Shown here in pieces: positions 7,086 through 14,496 of a stretch of DNA of 19,273 nt; positions within the stretch are counted from its first letter, which is position 1, and every line of letters starts with the position of its first letter. The notes under the pieces are model-generated. The model worked only from the letters and a program-made list of their open reading frames with translations. It was not told the origin of the DNA and did no database searches. This DNA comes from RGIG250 sp045616885. Lineage in GTDB: Bacteria > Bacillota > Negativicutes > Selenomonadales > Selenomonadaceae. Made by a program: the position numbers and the translations under genes. The stretch is from assembly GCA_045616885.1 (NCBI GenBank), contig JAZLHS010000176.1, forward strand, positions 1 through 19,273, read 5' to 3'.

Positions 7086-8687
7086 TCATAGATTGCAGAC
7101 AGCTTTTATAAAGTCGCGGAACAGCGGATTCGGATTATTGGGACGGCTGGTAAGTTCAGGGTGGAACTGAGAGCCGACAAACCAAGGATGATCCTTGACC
7201 TCAACAATCTCAACCAGGCTGTCATCCGGCAAAGTACCGGAGATTACCAGACCTGCCGCTTCAAGCTCCTTACGATACTTATTGTTAAATTCATAGCGAT
7301 GACGATGACGCTCGGCAATCTCCTCGGAGCCATAAGCCTCATAAGTATTAGTGCCGGTACGAACCTTGCAAGGATAGCTTCCAAGGCGCATCGTGCCGCC
7401 CTTATCCTCTACGTTTACCTGAGAAAGCATCAGGTCAATAACCGGATAAGGAGTTTCCGCCCAGAATTCCGTGCTGTTTGCTTCCTTCATGCCGCAGACA
7501 TTTCTGGCAAACTCAATAACTGCGCACTGCATACCAAGGCAGAGACCGAGGAACGGCAGCTTATTCTCACGGGCATACTGAATAGCACGAATCTTACCTT
7601 CTACGCCACGATCACCGAATCCGCCGGGAACAAGAATACCCTTGACGCCGGAGAAAATCTCGTCCAAATCAGCATTCTCTGCCTCAATAGACTCGGAATC
7701 AATCCAGTTAATCTTTACTTCGCAATCGTTGGCAATACCAGCATGATGAAGAGCCTCGGTTACAGACATATAAGCGTCCGGCAGCTCAACATATTTACCG
7801 ACAACTGCGATGCGAACTTTTCGGGAAGGGTTCTGAATCTTATGAACCATTCGAGTCCACTCTTCCATATTGGCCGGAGATGCATTCATGTGGAGCTTCT
7901 CCAGCACGATACGGTCAAGACCCTCATTCTGCATCATCAGAGGCACTTCATATATAGTTGAGCAGGTACGATTTTCGATAACAGCATTAACATCAACATC
8001 ACAGAAAAGAGCCAGTTTTTCCTTCATATCCTTGGATATAGGCTTCTCTGTACGGCAAACGAGAATATCCGGCTGAATGCCTATGCCGCGAAGCTCTTTT
8101 ACACTGTGCTGCGTGGGTTTAGTCTTCAGCTCACCGGCAGCAGAAATATACGGAACAAGGGTAACATGAATATACAGCACATCATCCTTGCCAACTTCCT
8201 TTTTTACCTGACGAATGGCCTCCAGGAACGGCAAACTTTCGATATCACCAACAGTGCCGCCGATTTCAGTGATTACAACATCGGCATTATCAGCTGCAGC
8301 AACATCATACACCCGCTGTTTGATTTCATTGGTTATATGGGGAATTACCTGAACAGTCTTGCCAAGATAATCACCGCGGCGCTCCTTAGTCAGTACATTC
8401 CAGTATACCTTGCCGGCTGTAATATTGGACAGCTTGGAAAGGCTGATATCTATAAAGCGCTCATAATGGCCGAGATCCAAATCAGTCTCAGCACCGTCAT
8501 CAGTGACAAACACTTCACCGTGCTGATAAGGACTCATCGTACCGGGGTCAATATTGATATATGGGTCAAATTTCTGAATAGTTACTGTCATACCGCGGTT
8601 TTTAAGCAGCCGACCGAGAGAAGCTGCCGTTATTCCCTTTCCGAGGGAGGAAACAACGCCGCCGGTTACAAATATGTATTTGGCCAT
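7086..8687 (-). CDS. pyrG: CTP synthase
   Basis: Aminates UTP to CTP using ATP and glutamine. The 533-residue product has the standard length. The N-terminal synthetase domain carries the P-loop GGVVSSLGKG at about residues 9-18 and the DPYINIDPGTM UTP/ATP-site block. The C-terminal class I glutaminase domain has the catalytic Cys near residue 380 in GLCLGMQ and the His/Glu pair in QFHPE. The open frame continues 31 codons upstream with an arginine-rich tail that overlaps rpoE. The true start is the ATG at 8685-8687 with GAGG upstream and the canonical MAKYIFVTGG. It follows rpoE by four bases, the same gene pair as in B. subtilis. Confidence 0.97.
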   Translation of the reverse strand: MAKYIFVTGGVVSSLGKGITAASLGRLLKNRGMTVTIQKFDPYINIDPGTMSPYQHGEVFVTDDGAETDLDLGHYERFIDISLSKLSNITAGKVYWNVLTKERRGDYLGKTVQVIPHITNEIKQRVYDVAAADNADVVITEIGGTVGDIESLPFLEAIRQVKKEVGKDDVLYIHVTLVPYISAAGELKTKPTQHSVKELRGIGIQPDILVCRTEKPISKDMKEKLALFCDVDVNAVIENRTCSTIYEVPLMMQNEGLDRIVLEKLHMNASPANMEEWTRMVHKIQNPSRKVRIAVVGKYVELPDAYMSVTEALHHAGIANDCEVKINWIDSESIEAENADLDEIFSGVKGILVPGGFGDRGVEGKIRAIQYARENKLPFLGLCLGMQCAVIEFARNVCGMKEANSTEFWAETPYPVIDLMLSQVNVEDKGGTMRLGSYPCKVRTGTNTYEAYGSEEIAERHRHRYEFNNKYRKELEAAGLVISGTLPDDSLVEIVEVKDHPWFVGSQFHPELTSRPNNPNPLFRDFIKAVCNL

Positions 8688-8691
8688 TGAC

Positions 8692-9054
8692 TCAATCCTC
8701 CTGCTCGCCCTTTTTAGCTTCACTGCGGCGAGTCTTCTTCTTGGTCGAGCCGGTCTCCTTAGTCGTTTTTGCAGCGGCATGAGTACGCTTTGGCTCTACC
8801 TGAATCCACTCACTCAGTCCCCACATAGACTTGCCTTCCTCATTGCGACCTGTGTAGCTGAAACGGCTGTCCATGTTGATAAGGGTATATACTTCAGAAA
8901 TTGTATTAGAGAGAGACTGTACGGGCTTATGACGCTTCTCTATTACTTCAAGTACGAGGTCTTTGTAGTAAATCGGTTCGCCCTTCTGTGTAAGGATATA
9001 ATAGGCGACATCCACATCAGAGCAGCGTGTAAAATCTTTTTCCTTTGTTGTCAT
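8692..9054 (-). CDS. rpoE: RNA polymerase delta subunit
   Basis: Firmicutes-specific RNA polymerase accessory subunit that modulates open-complex stability and recycling. The protein is 120 residues. The N-terminal HARE-HTH domain (residues 1-85) includes DVAYYILTQKGEPIYYKDLV and the WGLSEW ending. The ATG at 9052-9054 follows GGGGAAAGAAA; a TTG six codons upstream is also open. The C-terminal tail is unlike the long, strongly acidic tail of the B. subtilis subunit. Here it is about 34 residues and lysine/arginine/threonine rich, with a net positive charge. The position next to pyrG supports the assignment over a generic HTH protein. Confidence 0.85.
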   Translation of the reverse strand: MTTKEKDFTRCSDVDVAYYILTQKGEPIYYKDLVLEVIEKRHKPVQSLSNTISEVYTLINMDSRFSYTGRNEEGKSMWGLSEWIQVEPKRTHAAAKTTKETGSTKKKTRRSEAKKGEQED

Positions 9055-9087
9055 TTTCTTTCCCCTTCCCAATTGTAGACAATCGGA

Positions 9088-10743
9088 TTACATCTTTTCC
9101 GGTGCAGAAATACCAAGAACTGCCAGCGCCAACCGTATTACACGCTGAGCAGCGCCGCACAGTGCCAATCTGGCTTTTGCCAGCTCAGGCTCAATACCCA
9201 TGCAGCGGCATTGATTATAGAAGCTATGGAATGCTCCTGCCAAATCATATACATATCTGGCTATTCTCTGAGGAGCATAGTCTGCAGCAGCCCGTTCGAG
9301 CTCTTCAGGATACTCCGCAATCTTCTTTATGAGGTCGATTTCTTTTTCCTCAGTCAGCAGGGTCAAATCCGGAGTATCCTCCAGATTGATACCCATTTCG
9401 GCGGCCTGACGGAATATGCTTGCAATTCTTGCATGAGCATACTGTACATAATAGACCGGATTGTCGTTAGACTGGGATTTTGCCAGATTAATATCAAAGT
9501 CAAGCTGGCTATCCAGCGAGCGCATGATGAAGAAGTAACGAGCCGCATCTGTTCCGACTTCTTCAATAAGCTCCTCGAGGGTAACGCTCTGGCCGGTGCG
9601 CTTGGACATCTTTACCAGTTCGCCGTCGCGATAAAGGCTTACCATCTGAAGAAGCAGTACTTTCAAATTGTCCGGGTTATAGCCGAACATAGAAAGAGAA
9701 GCCTTAACTCGGGCAATATATCCGTGGTGATCAGCACCCCAGATGTTTATGACCTTACCAAATCCACGCTGGAATTTATTTCGATGATACGCGATATCAG
9801 CAGCCAGATAGGTAGGTACTCCATTGTCTCTGATTACGACACGGTCTTTGTCATCGCCGTAGGCTGTAGATTTCAGCCAAAGAGCGCCATCTTTTTCGTA
9901 AATGTCGCCTGTTTCCTTCAATGCGGCAACAGCTTCATTTATGGCCTCAGGATGAAGAGTCCGTTCACTGAACCAGACATCAAAATCAACATTAAATGCC
10001 TTCAGGTCGCGTTTAAGACAGGCAAGTTTCTCCTGCAGAGCAATTTCCTTCAAAGCGGCAATGCGCTCACGCTCCTCCATGTGGAGGTATTTATCACCGT
10101 CACAGTCTTTTATAACCTGTGCTGTGTCAATAATGTCAGCGCCTCGGTAGCCATCCTCAGGAACTTCCGCTTCAACGCCAAAGAGCTGCAAATAACGGGC
10201 ATTAACCGACTCTGCAAGATGATCTATCTGATTTCCTGCATCGTTTATGTAATACTCACTCTCCACCGGATAGCCGGCAGCTCGAAGAAGATTTACCAGT
10301 GCGGAACCGCTGGCTGCTCCTCGCCCATGTCCAACATGAAGCAATCCTGTCGGATTAGCACTTACATACTCTACCTGTATTTTTTCAACATTTTTCAGCG
10401 GCAGCTGACCGAATTCGTCACCTTTTGCAATTATTGCGGCCAAATTATCGTACAACACATTGCCTTTAAGGTAGAAATTTATAAAGCCGGGGCCTGCAAT
10501 AACAGTATGGTCTACAAAATCTGCTGCCAGATGACCGGTAATGGCCTCAGCAATATCTCTCGGCTTTTTACGGAAGACTCTTGCTGACTGCATCGCTGCA
10601 TTTGTCGCAAAATCTCCCAACTCTTTCTTTGGCGGTACTTCCAATACAAAAGCCGGCAATTCTCCTTCCGGCAGAACGCCTGCTGCCTGTGCTGCTTTTA
10701 CTGCATCATTTATCGCCTGTGTAAGCTGTTCCTTTACATCCAA
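9088..10743 (-). CDS. argS: Arginyl-tRNA synthetase
   Basis: Class I aminoacyl-tRNA synthetase that charges tRNA-Arg in the cytoplasm. The 551-residue protein carries the HIGH-type motif in NPTGLLHVGHGRGA (the HVGH variant is normal for ArgS) and the KMSKRTG loop. It has the ArgS N-terminal Add-1 domain (residues 1 to about 100) and a C-terminal DALR anticodon-binding domain ending SAPEKM. The frame is open from a GTG at 10767, but GGGAGG lies inside that extension, eight bases before an in-frame TTG (10741-10743). Starting there gives MDVKEQLTQAI, the family N-terminus. First gene of the housekeeping transcript, downstream of its own promoter. Confidence 0.96.
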   Translation of the reverse strand: MDVKEQLTQAINDAVKAAQAAGVLPEGELPAFVLEVPPKKELGDFATNAAMQSARVFRKKPRDIAEAITGHLAADFVDHTVIAGPGFINFYLKGNVLYDNLAAIIAKGDEFGQLPLKNVEKIQVEYVSANPTGLLHVGHGRGAASGSALVNLLRAAGYPVESEYYINDAGNQIDHLAESVNARYLQLFGVEAEVPEDGYRGADIIDTAQVIKDCDGDKYLHMEERERIAALKEIALQEKLACLKRDLKAFNVDFDVWFSERTLHPEAINEAVAALKETGDIYEKDGALWLKSTAYGDDKDRVVIRDNGVPTYLAADIAYHRNKFQRGFGKVINIWGADHHGYIARVKASLSMFGYNPDNLKVLLLQMVSLYRDGELVKMSKRTGQSVTLEELIEEVGTDAARYFFIMRSLDSQLDFDINLAKSQSNDNPVYYVQYAHARIASIFRQAAEMGINLEDTPDLTLLTEEKEIDLIKKIAEYPEELERAAADYAPQRIARYVYDLAGAFHSFYNQCRCMGIEPELAKARLALCGAAQRVIRLALAVLGISAPEKM

Positions 10744-10776
10744 AATTTCTTTCCTCCCGAAATTCACAATATATCT

Positions 10777-10805
10777 ATTTTACCAAAACGGCACGATAAT
10801 CACAA
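10777..10805 (-). promoter_or_regulatory. Sigma-A type promoter for argS and the downstream housekeeping genes
   Basis: On the minus strand TTGTGA (10800-10805) is separated by 17 bases from TAAAAT (10777-10782). The predicted start near 10770 leaves a leader of under 30 nt before the TTG start of argS, too short for a T-box. It lies just downstream of the cheX terminator. Confidence 0.65.
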
Positions 10806-10826
10806 TAATTTTTAACAAATAAACGC

Positions 10827-10850
10827 AAAAAGGCACCGCGGGGCGATGCC
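10827..10850 (-). terminator. Intrinsic terminator after the cheX gene
   Basis: On the minus strand GGCATCGC-CCC-GCGGTGCC forms an 8-bp GC-rich stem (one G-U pair) followed by five U residues. It begins 11 bases after the cheX stop codon and separates the signalling operon from the argS promoter. Confidence 0.88.
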
Positions 10851-10861
10851 TTCATTGGCTT

Positions 10862-11320
10862 TTAACTTACAGCGATATTCAATTCGATTATATGTCCGTC
10901 GATATCCATTTCGACAAACAGGAAATTGTCACTGCTGATACGGATTTGGAAATTTGCTCCGGTCGTCAGGCTTGGTGTGGAGATATCAACATCGTATCCC
11001 ATACCGGCAAGACTGGTCGCCGCATTCGCCGTCAGCATATTGCTCATTTCCGATATCGCACTTTGCGCCATATCATCAAACGACTCTACAGGCATTCCCA
11101 TCATCATAGTCGAAGCTATGTATTTCGCTGTATCCTCGGTCATATTATAAGCAACATTGCCGTGAATTTGTTTGGTAAAACCAACCAGAACCGTCACTCC
11201 AAGGCTTGTCGCCGTCATACTTTTGACGCCCATCTTCGCTCGTTGCGGCATTGGAAAACCCAGCATAGGCATAACCGCAACAATTGCATCGATGAACGGA
11301 TTAACAAGCTTTGCATCCAT
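10862..11320 (-). CDS. cheX: CheX-like chemotaxis phosphatase domain protein
   Basis: Member of the CheC/CheX/FliY phosphatase family, which removes phosphate from response regulators such as CheY-P. The 152-residue protein is a single CheX domain of usual length, with the catalytic ExxN motif as Glu91 and Asn94 in AISEMSNML. The N-terminus MDAKLVNPFIDAI is typical of CheX. It starts three bases after the stop codon of the REC-CheX gene upstream, with its ribosome site (GAGGAG) inside the end of that gene, so the two are translationally coupled. No flagellar or chemoreceptor genes are visible, so the pathway it serves is unknown. The neighbouring regulator is the obvious candidate substrate. 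Confidence 0.85.
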   Translation of the reverse strand: MDAKLVNPFIDAIVAVMPMLGFPMPQRAKMGVKSMTATSLGVTVLVGFTKQIHGNVAYNMTEDTAKYIASTMMMGMPVESFDDMAQSAISEMSNMLTANAATSLAGMGYDVDISTPSLTTGANFQIRISSDNFLFVEMDIDGHIIELNIAVS

Positions 11321-11323
11321 GGG

Positions 11324-12184
11324 TCAAATCTCCTCTGCAAATCCCATTTCCATATACATCGTTCCAAACGCAGTTACAAACTTCGTCCGGAAAGCCCTCA
11401 ACTTTGCTCCAGCCATTTTTACACCGGAACCAACAATAATTCCAGGGGGCGTTATACGCAGTTCTTTGTCCTTTATTTTATCATTTATCATGGATACGCC
11501 GCGACCGACGATGATATTCGTTGCTTCCTGCAAGGTCTCCATTGCGGTTGCATCATCCATCTGGCTTTCCTTCCGATTCAGGAATGCAGACGTGAACTTA
11601 TATACAGTTTTCTGATCCATGTGAATAACTATACGGCCATGCGGGTCTCCGGTGAGGCCAATCAATACGGCAATACCGTTGAGAACCAATGAGTCATCAT
11701 CTGCTTTCTCTCCGGACATGAGACATTCCTGTCCGGTAAATCCAAGCAGTGTATCCTTGAACGCATTGTTAAATTCAGGAACGTAAGACTCCATGAAAGT
11801 ATTAAGACCTGCCGGTGTACGAGTGCAAAGATTTGTCAAAACTTCAAGGAGGTCATTTATCCGTACCGGTTTCTGAATGAAATCGTAAATTCCAGCCCTC
11901 TTGCCCTGTTCAATCAGGCTCTCATCGCGCATAGCGCTGATCATTACGATGCGGACATCACGGTCTATCGCTCTCAGGCGCTTGCTGCACTCAATACCAT
12001 TGGCATCCGGCAGATTCATATCCATCGTCACAGCAGTCGGGCGATAACGCTCAAACATCTCTACCGCTTCAGCCGCAGTACGAGCAGTTGCTACCACTTC
12101 AAAATTTGTCTTTGCCAGCAAATCCGAAAGAATGGCGCAGCTAATGCGTGAGTCATCAACGACCATAACTCTGATTTTTTCCAT
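11324..12184 (-). CDS. Response regulator with N-terminal REC domain and C-terminal CheX-like domain
   Basis: A 286-residue two-domain protein. Residues 1-120 form a receiver domain with the acidic pair Asp10/Asp11, the phospho-acceptor Asp55 in VTMDMNLPD, the switch residue Ser83, and Lys105 in IQKP. After a linker, residues from about 135 to 285 resemble the CheX fold, including an ExxN motif (Glu220, Asn223 in LQEATNII), so phosphatase activity is plausible. It has neither a DNA-binding nor a GGDEF output domain. A GGGGTG site precedes the ATG, and a well-formed promoter lies 35 bases upstream. It forms an operon with the free-standing cheX. The role is inferred: a phosphorylation-controlled phosphatase or adaptor in a CheY-like pathway. 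Confidence 0.85.
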   Translation of the reverse strand: MEKIRVMVVDDSRISCAILSDLLAKTNFEVVATARTAAEAVEMFERYRPTAVTMDMNLPDANGIECSKRLRAIDRDVRIVMISAMRDESLIEQGKRAGIYDFIQKPVRINDLLEVLTNLCTRTPAGLNTFMESYVPEFNNAFKDTLLGFTGQECLMSGEKADDDSLVLNGIAVLIGLTGDPHGRIVIHMDQKTVYKFTSAFLNRKESQMDDATAMETLQEATNIIVGRGVSMINDKIKDKELRITPPGIIVGSGVKMAGAKLRAFRTKFVTAFGTMYMEMGFAEEI

Positions 12185-12226
12185 TTTGCTATCACCCCAA
12201 CATGAGTAGTAAACTTGTTAAAACAT

Positions 12227-12255
12227 AGTATACAAAATTTTTAGTTTTTTCTCAA
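12227..12255 (-). promoter_or_regulatory. Promoter of the REC-CheX / cheX operon
   Basis: On the minus strand TTGAGA (12250-12255) and TATACT (12227-12232) are 17 bases apart, with an A/T-rich spacer. The predicted start lies about 35 bases before the ATG at 12184. Confidence 0.75.
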
Positions 12256-12262
12256 TAGCATT

Positions 12263-12315
12263 TATAGTAATTTATGAAAATACTTCACAACTCACAAATT
12301 TTAAGTATTACTATA
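12263..12315. repeat. Inverted repeat in the divergent regulator/putP intergenic region
   Basis: The right arm AAGTATTACTATA (12303-12315) is the exact reverse complement of a left arm split in two: TATAGTAAT (12263-12271) and ATACTT (12280-12285), with eight extra bases between. The left arm begins eight bases from the regulator -35 element, and the right arm overlaps the -35 position of the putP promoter. It could be an operator for a dimeric regulator or a cruciform/RNA hairpin. No bound factor can be named. Confidence 0.55.
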
Positions 12316-12336
12316 GCACATTCTTTACTCATGTTA

Positions 12337-12342
12337 TATAAT
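12337..12342 (+). promoter_or_regulatory. Probable -10 element of the putP promoter
   Basis: A consensus TATAAT lies 32 bases before the putP start codon. The matching -35 position (about 12314-12319, TAGCAC) is poor, suggesting a promoter that depends on an activator or is weak. It overlaps the right arm of the intergenic inverted repeat. Confidence 0.45.
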
Positions 12343-12374
12343 GAATAATATTTTCATTTCACGGAGGGATTTAT

Positions 12375-13859
12375 TTGAGTGATTCAACCTACATTATCAT
12401 CGCATTCGTCCTCTATCTTGGAGCTATGATGGCGATAGGAGTCCTCTACTACAAGAAGACTTCAAATATGTCCGACTACATCCTCGGCAATCGTCAGCTT
12501 GGTGCCTGGATAATATCTATGAGCGCCGAAGCCTCTGACATGAGCGGATGGATGCTTATGGGTCTTCCTGGATACGCTTACGTTGCAGGCTTTAACGCCG
12601 GATGGATTGGTCTCGGCCTTGCCATCGGAACTCTGCTCAACTGGCAGTTCGTCGCCAGTCGCCTTCGCAACTATACGGAGCTTGCGAACAATTCCCTTAC
12701 CTTGCCGGATTTTTTCCAAAACCGATTTAAGGATAACAGCAATTTCCTTCGAGTCATTCCGGCAATCTTTATTCTTATTTTCTTCGTTATTTATACTTCT
12801 TCCGGCTTCGTTGCCGGCGGAAAGCTTTTCGAGACAATCTTCCATCTTCCGTATGAGTATTCATTGTTCCTCGGAGCTTTCGTTGTAGTCTTCTATACTT
12901 TCGTCGGCGGCTTCACTGCCGTATGCACCACTGACTTCATTATGGGCCTCATGATGTTCGGAGCTATTCTTGTTGTTCCGACTATGGCTGCGCTGTCCTT
13001 GGGCGGTATATCGGATACTGCTTCAATGATTTTCACAGCGCATCCGACATTTTTCGAGCCGCTCATTAAGCCTGACGGCTCGACGCTCTCAATGATAGAG
13101 TTTGTTTCTCTGATGGGTTGGGGCTTAGGCTATTTTGGTCAGCCGCACATTCTCGTCCGCTTCATGGCCATTAAATCAGCCAAAGAAATAAAGCCGGCGA
13201 TGCAGATTGCCATGACCTGGGTCGCTATCTCCCTTACGGCAGCCGTTATTGTCGGTATGGTCGGAAGCGTTTACCTTACCGAGCCGCTTACCGGTACCAA
13301 TGCAGAAACTGTATTCCTCGTAATGACTCACCGTCTCTTCAACCCCTTCGCTGCCGGTATTATCCTCAGTGCAGTTCTCGCTGCCATCATGAGCACGGCT
13401 TCCTCCCAGCTGCTCGTCGCTGCCTCTGCCATCGCTCAGGATTTTTATGCGGCAATCATCAAGAAAAATGCCGGAGAAGGCGAGCTTGTCTGGGTCGGTC
13501 GTTTCTCCGTACTTGCAATAGCCCTCATGTCTCTAGCTCTTGGTCTTAATCCCAACAGCTATATTCTCGACATGGTTGCTTATGCCTGGGCCGGTTTCGG
13601 TGCAGCCTTCGGCCCGATAACACTGGCCGCTCTTTTCTGGCGACGCACTACCAGAAACGGTGCTATAGCCGGTATCGTCGTTGGTGGCATCACAGTTCTC
13701 GTCTGGAAGCAGCTCGCACTCTTCGGACTTTATGAGCTCGTTCCCGGCTTCATTTTCTCCTCTATTGCTATCGTCATCGTAAGTCTCATGGACAAGGAGC
13801 CTTCAAAGGAGATTACCGATGTCTTCGACCAGATGGTCGCAATTGGAAAAAATCAATAA
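12375..13859 (+). CDS. putP: Sodium/proline symporter (SSS family)
   Basis: Imports proline with sodium ions across the cytoplasmic membrane, for nutrition or osmoprotection. The 494 residues give the approximately 13-helix LeuT-like fold of solute:sodium symporters. Similarity to E. coli PutP is clear in DYILGNRQLG and SDMSGWMLMGLPG, with Asp55 (sodium ligand in PutP) and Ser57 at the same positions, and in NSLTLPDFFQNRF. Start: TTG at 12375-12377 with GGAGGG six bases upstream, the only good site. It stands alone, divergent from the REC-CheX operon. No proline catabolism gene is in the window, so osmotic use is as likely as catabolism. Confidence 0.93.
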   Translation: MSDSTYIIIAFVLYLGAMMAIGVLYYKKTSNMSDYILGNRQLGAWIISMSAEASDMSGWMLMGLPGYAYVAGFNAGWIGLGLAIGTLLNWQFVASRLRNYTELANNSLTLPDFFQNRFKDNSNFLRVIPAIFILIFFVIYTSSGFVAGGKLFETIFHLPYEYSLFLGAFVVVFYTFVGGFTAVCTTDFIMGLMMFGAILVVPTMAALSLGGISDTASMIFTAHPTFFEPLIKPDGSTLSMIEFVSLMGWGLGYFGQPHILVRFMAIKSAKEIKPAMQIAMTWVAISLTAAVIVGMVGSVYLTEPLTGTNAETVFLVMTHRLFNPFAAGIILSAVLAAIMSTASSQLLVAASAIAQDFYAAIIKKNAGEGELVWVGRFSVLAIALMSLALGLNPNSYILDMVAYAWAGFGAAFGPITLAALFWRRTTRNGAIAGIVVGGITVLVWKQLALFGLYELVPGFIFSSIAIVIVSLMDKEPSKEITDVFDQMVAIGKNQ

Positions 13860-13895
13860 CATATCGGCAAACAACTTCACTTGGCGTGTTTTACC

Positions 13896-13924
13896 TTGAC
13901 ACCCACTGAGTACGCTGATATAAT
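13896..13924 (+). promoter_or_regulatory. Consensus promoter of tRNA-Ser
   Basis: TTGACA (13896-13901), a 17-base spacer and TATAAT (13919-13924): both elements match the sigma-A consensus exactly. The expected start is about five bases before the mature tRNA, so the 5' leader is very short. Such strength is usual for stable RNA genes. Confidence 0.92.
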
Positions 13925-13935
13925 GTCCTCTGTTT

Positions 13936-14024
<89 letters not shown>

Positions 14025-14038
14025 TAGCGAAGGTTATA

Positions 14039-14078
14039 CTGCACAATATCTGCTGATGTAGATATTGTGCAGTTTTTT
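14039..14078 (+). terminator. Intrinsic terminator of tRNA-Ser
   Basis: CTGCACAATATCT (14039-14051) and AGATATTGTGCAG (14060-14072) form a perfect 13-bp stem with an 8-base loop, followed directly by six T residues on the plus strand. Confidence 0.93.
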
Positions 14079-14093
14079 ATTGCGTATATACAC

Positions 14094-14123
14094 AAAAAAG
14101 AAGCCGCTGCACTGACAGCGACT
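14094..14123 (-). terminator. Intrinsic terminator after the zinc-ribbon gene
   Basis: On the minus strand AGTCGCTG and CAGCGGCT pair around a six-base loop (one G-U pair) and are followed by six U residues. It lies 17 bases beyond the stop codon of the zinc-ribbon membrane protein and faces the tRNA terminator, marking the end of the metal-related gene group. Confidence 0.8.
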
Positions 14124-14139
14124 CCATTCTCCTACATAT

Positions 14140-14478
14140 TCAATTCTCAGCCTTTAGCTGCTCACGACAGTGCGGGCAGTATGTAAAGCTTACCGGAACG
14201 TTTTTCCCGCATTTAGGGCAGCAGACCTGTTCGTTCACCGATACTTCCCGCCGACTACTCCTAGTGCGATAAGGATTCTCCACCGTATCAGCAGCGTCAA
14301 ATTTCTTAGGCAGATTTTTAGGACGGCCAAATATGCAGTATACCAGACCAACTATCGGAACAATCAATGTAGCAATTGTCCAAAAGAAAACTTTTCCCGT
14401 ATCGAGGCCTCTCTTTTCTGCATCCCGCTTGACAAGATAAGCACAAACAACAGAAAACGCAAAAGACAAGAACACCAT
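14140..14478 (-). CDS. Small membrane protein with C-terminal zinc ribbon
   Basis: A 112-residue protein of unknown function. Residues 1-15 and 31-50 are hydrophobic. The second helix and the following CIFGRPKN resemble the short PLDc_N-type membrane module (helix then GRP). The C-terminus is a zinc ribbon with Cys87/Cys90 (CPKCG) and Cys101/Cys104 (CPHC), plus an extra Cys86. The layout predicts a membrane-anchored cytoplasmic zinc-binding domain. It starts 18 bases after the ZnuB-like gene with GGGGGG upstream of its ATG, so it is probably co-transcribed with a metal importer and is the last gene before a terminator. A zinc-related role is inferred only from this position. Zinc ribbons are common in unrelated small proteins. 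Confidence 0.7.
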   Translation of the reverse strand: MVFLSFAFSVVCAYLVKRDAEKRGLDTGKVFFWTIATLIVPIVGLVYCIFGRPKNLPKKFDAADTVENPYRTRSSRREVSVNEQVCCPKCGKNVPVSFTYCPHCREQLKAEN

Positions 14479-14496
14479 CGTTATCCCCCCAATTCA

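Noticed and set aside
6239..7961. Long plus-strand open frames opposite dapF and pyrG
   Set aside because: Shadows of conserved minus-strand genes with no ribosome sites or domain signals.
8688..8780. Arginine-rich 31-residue N-terminal extension of CTP synthase
   Set aside because: It overlaps rpoE, and the canonical MAKYIFVTGG start has its own ribosome site.
9211..10587. A 458-codon open frame on the plus strand
   Set aside because: Antisense shadow of argS, rich in Cys, Ile and Ser with no recognisable motif; the argS frame carries clear catalytic motifs.
10744..10826. T-box leader upstream of argS
   Set aside because: The leader from the predicted promoter is under 30 nt, with no T-box consensus or specifier structure.
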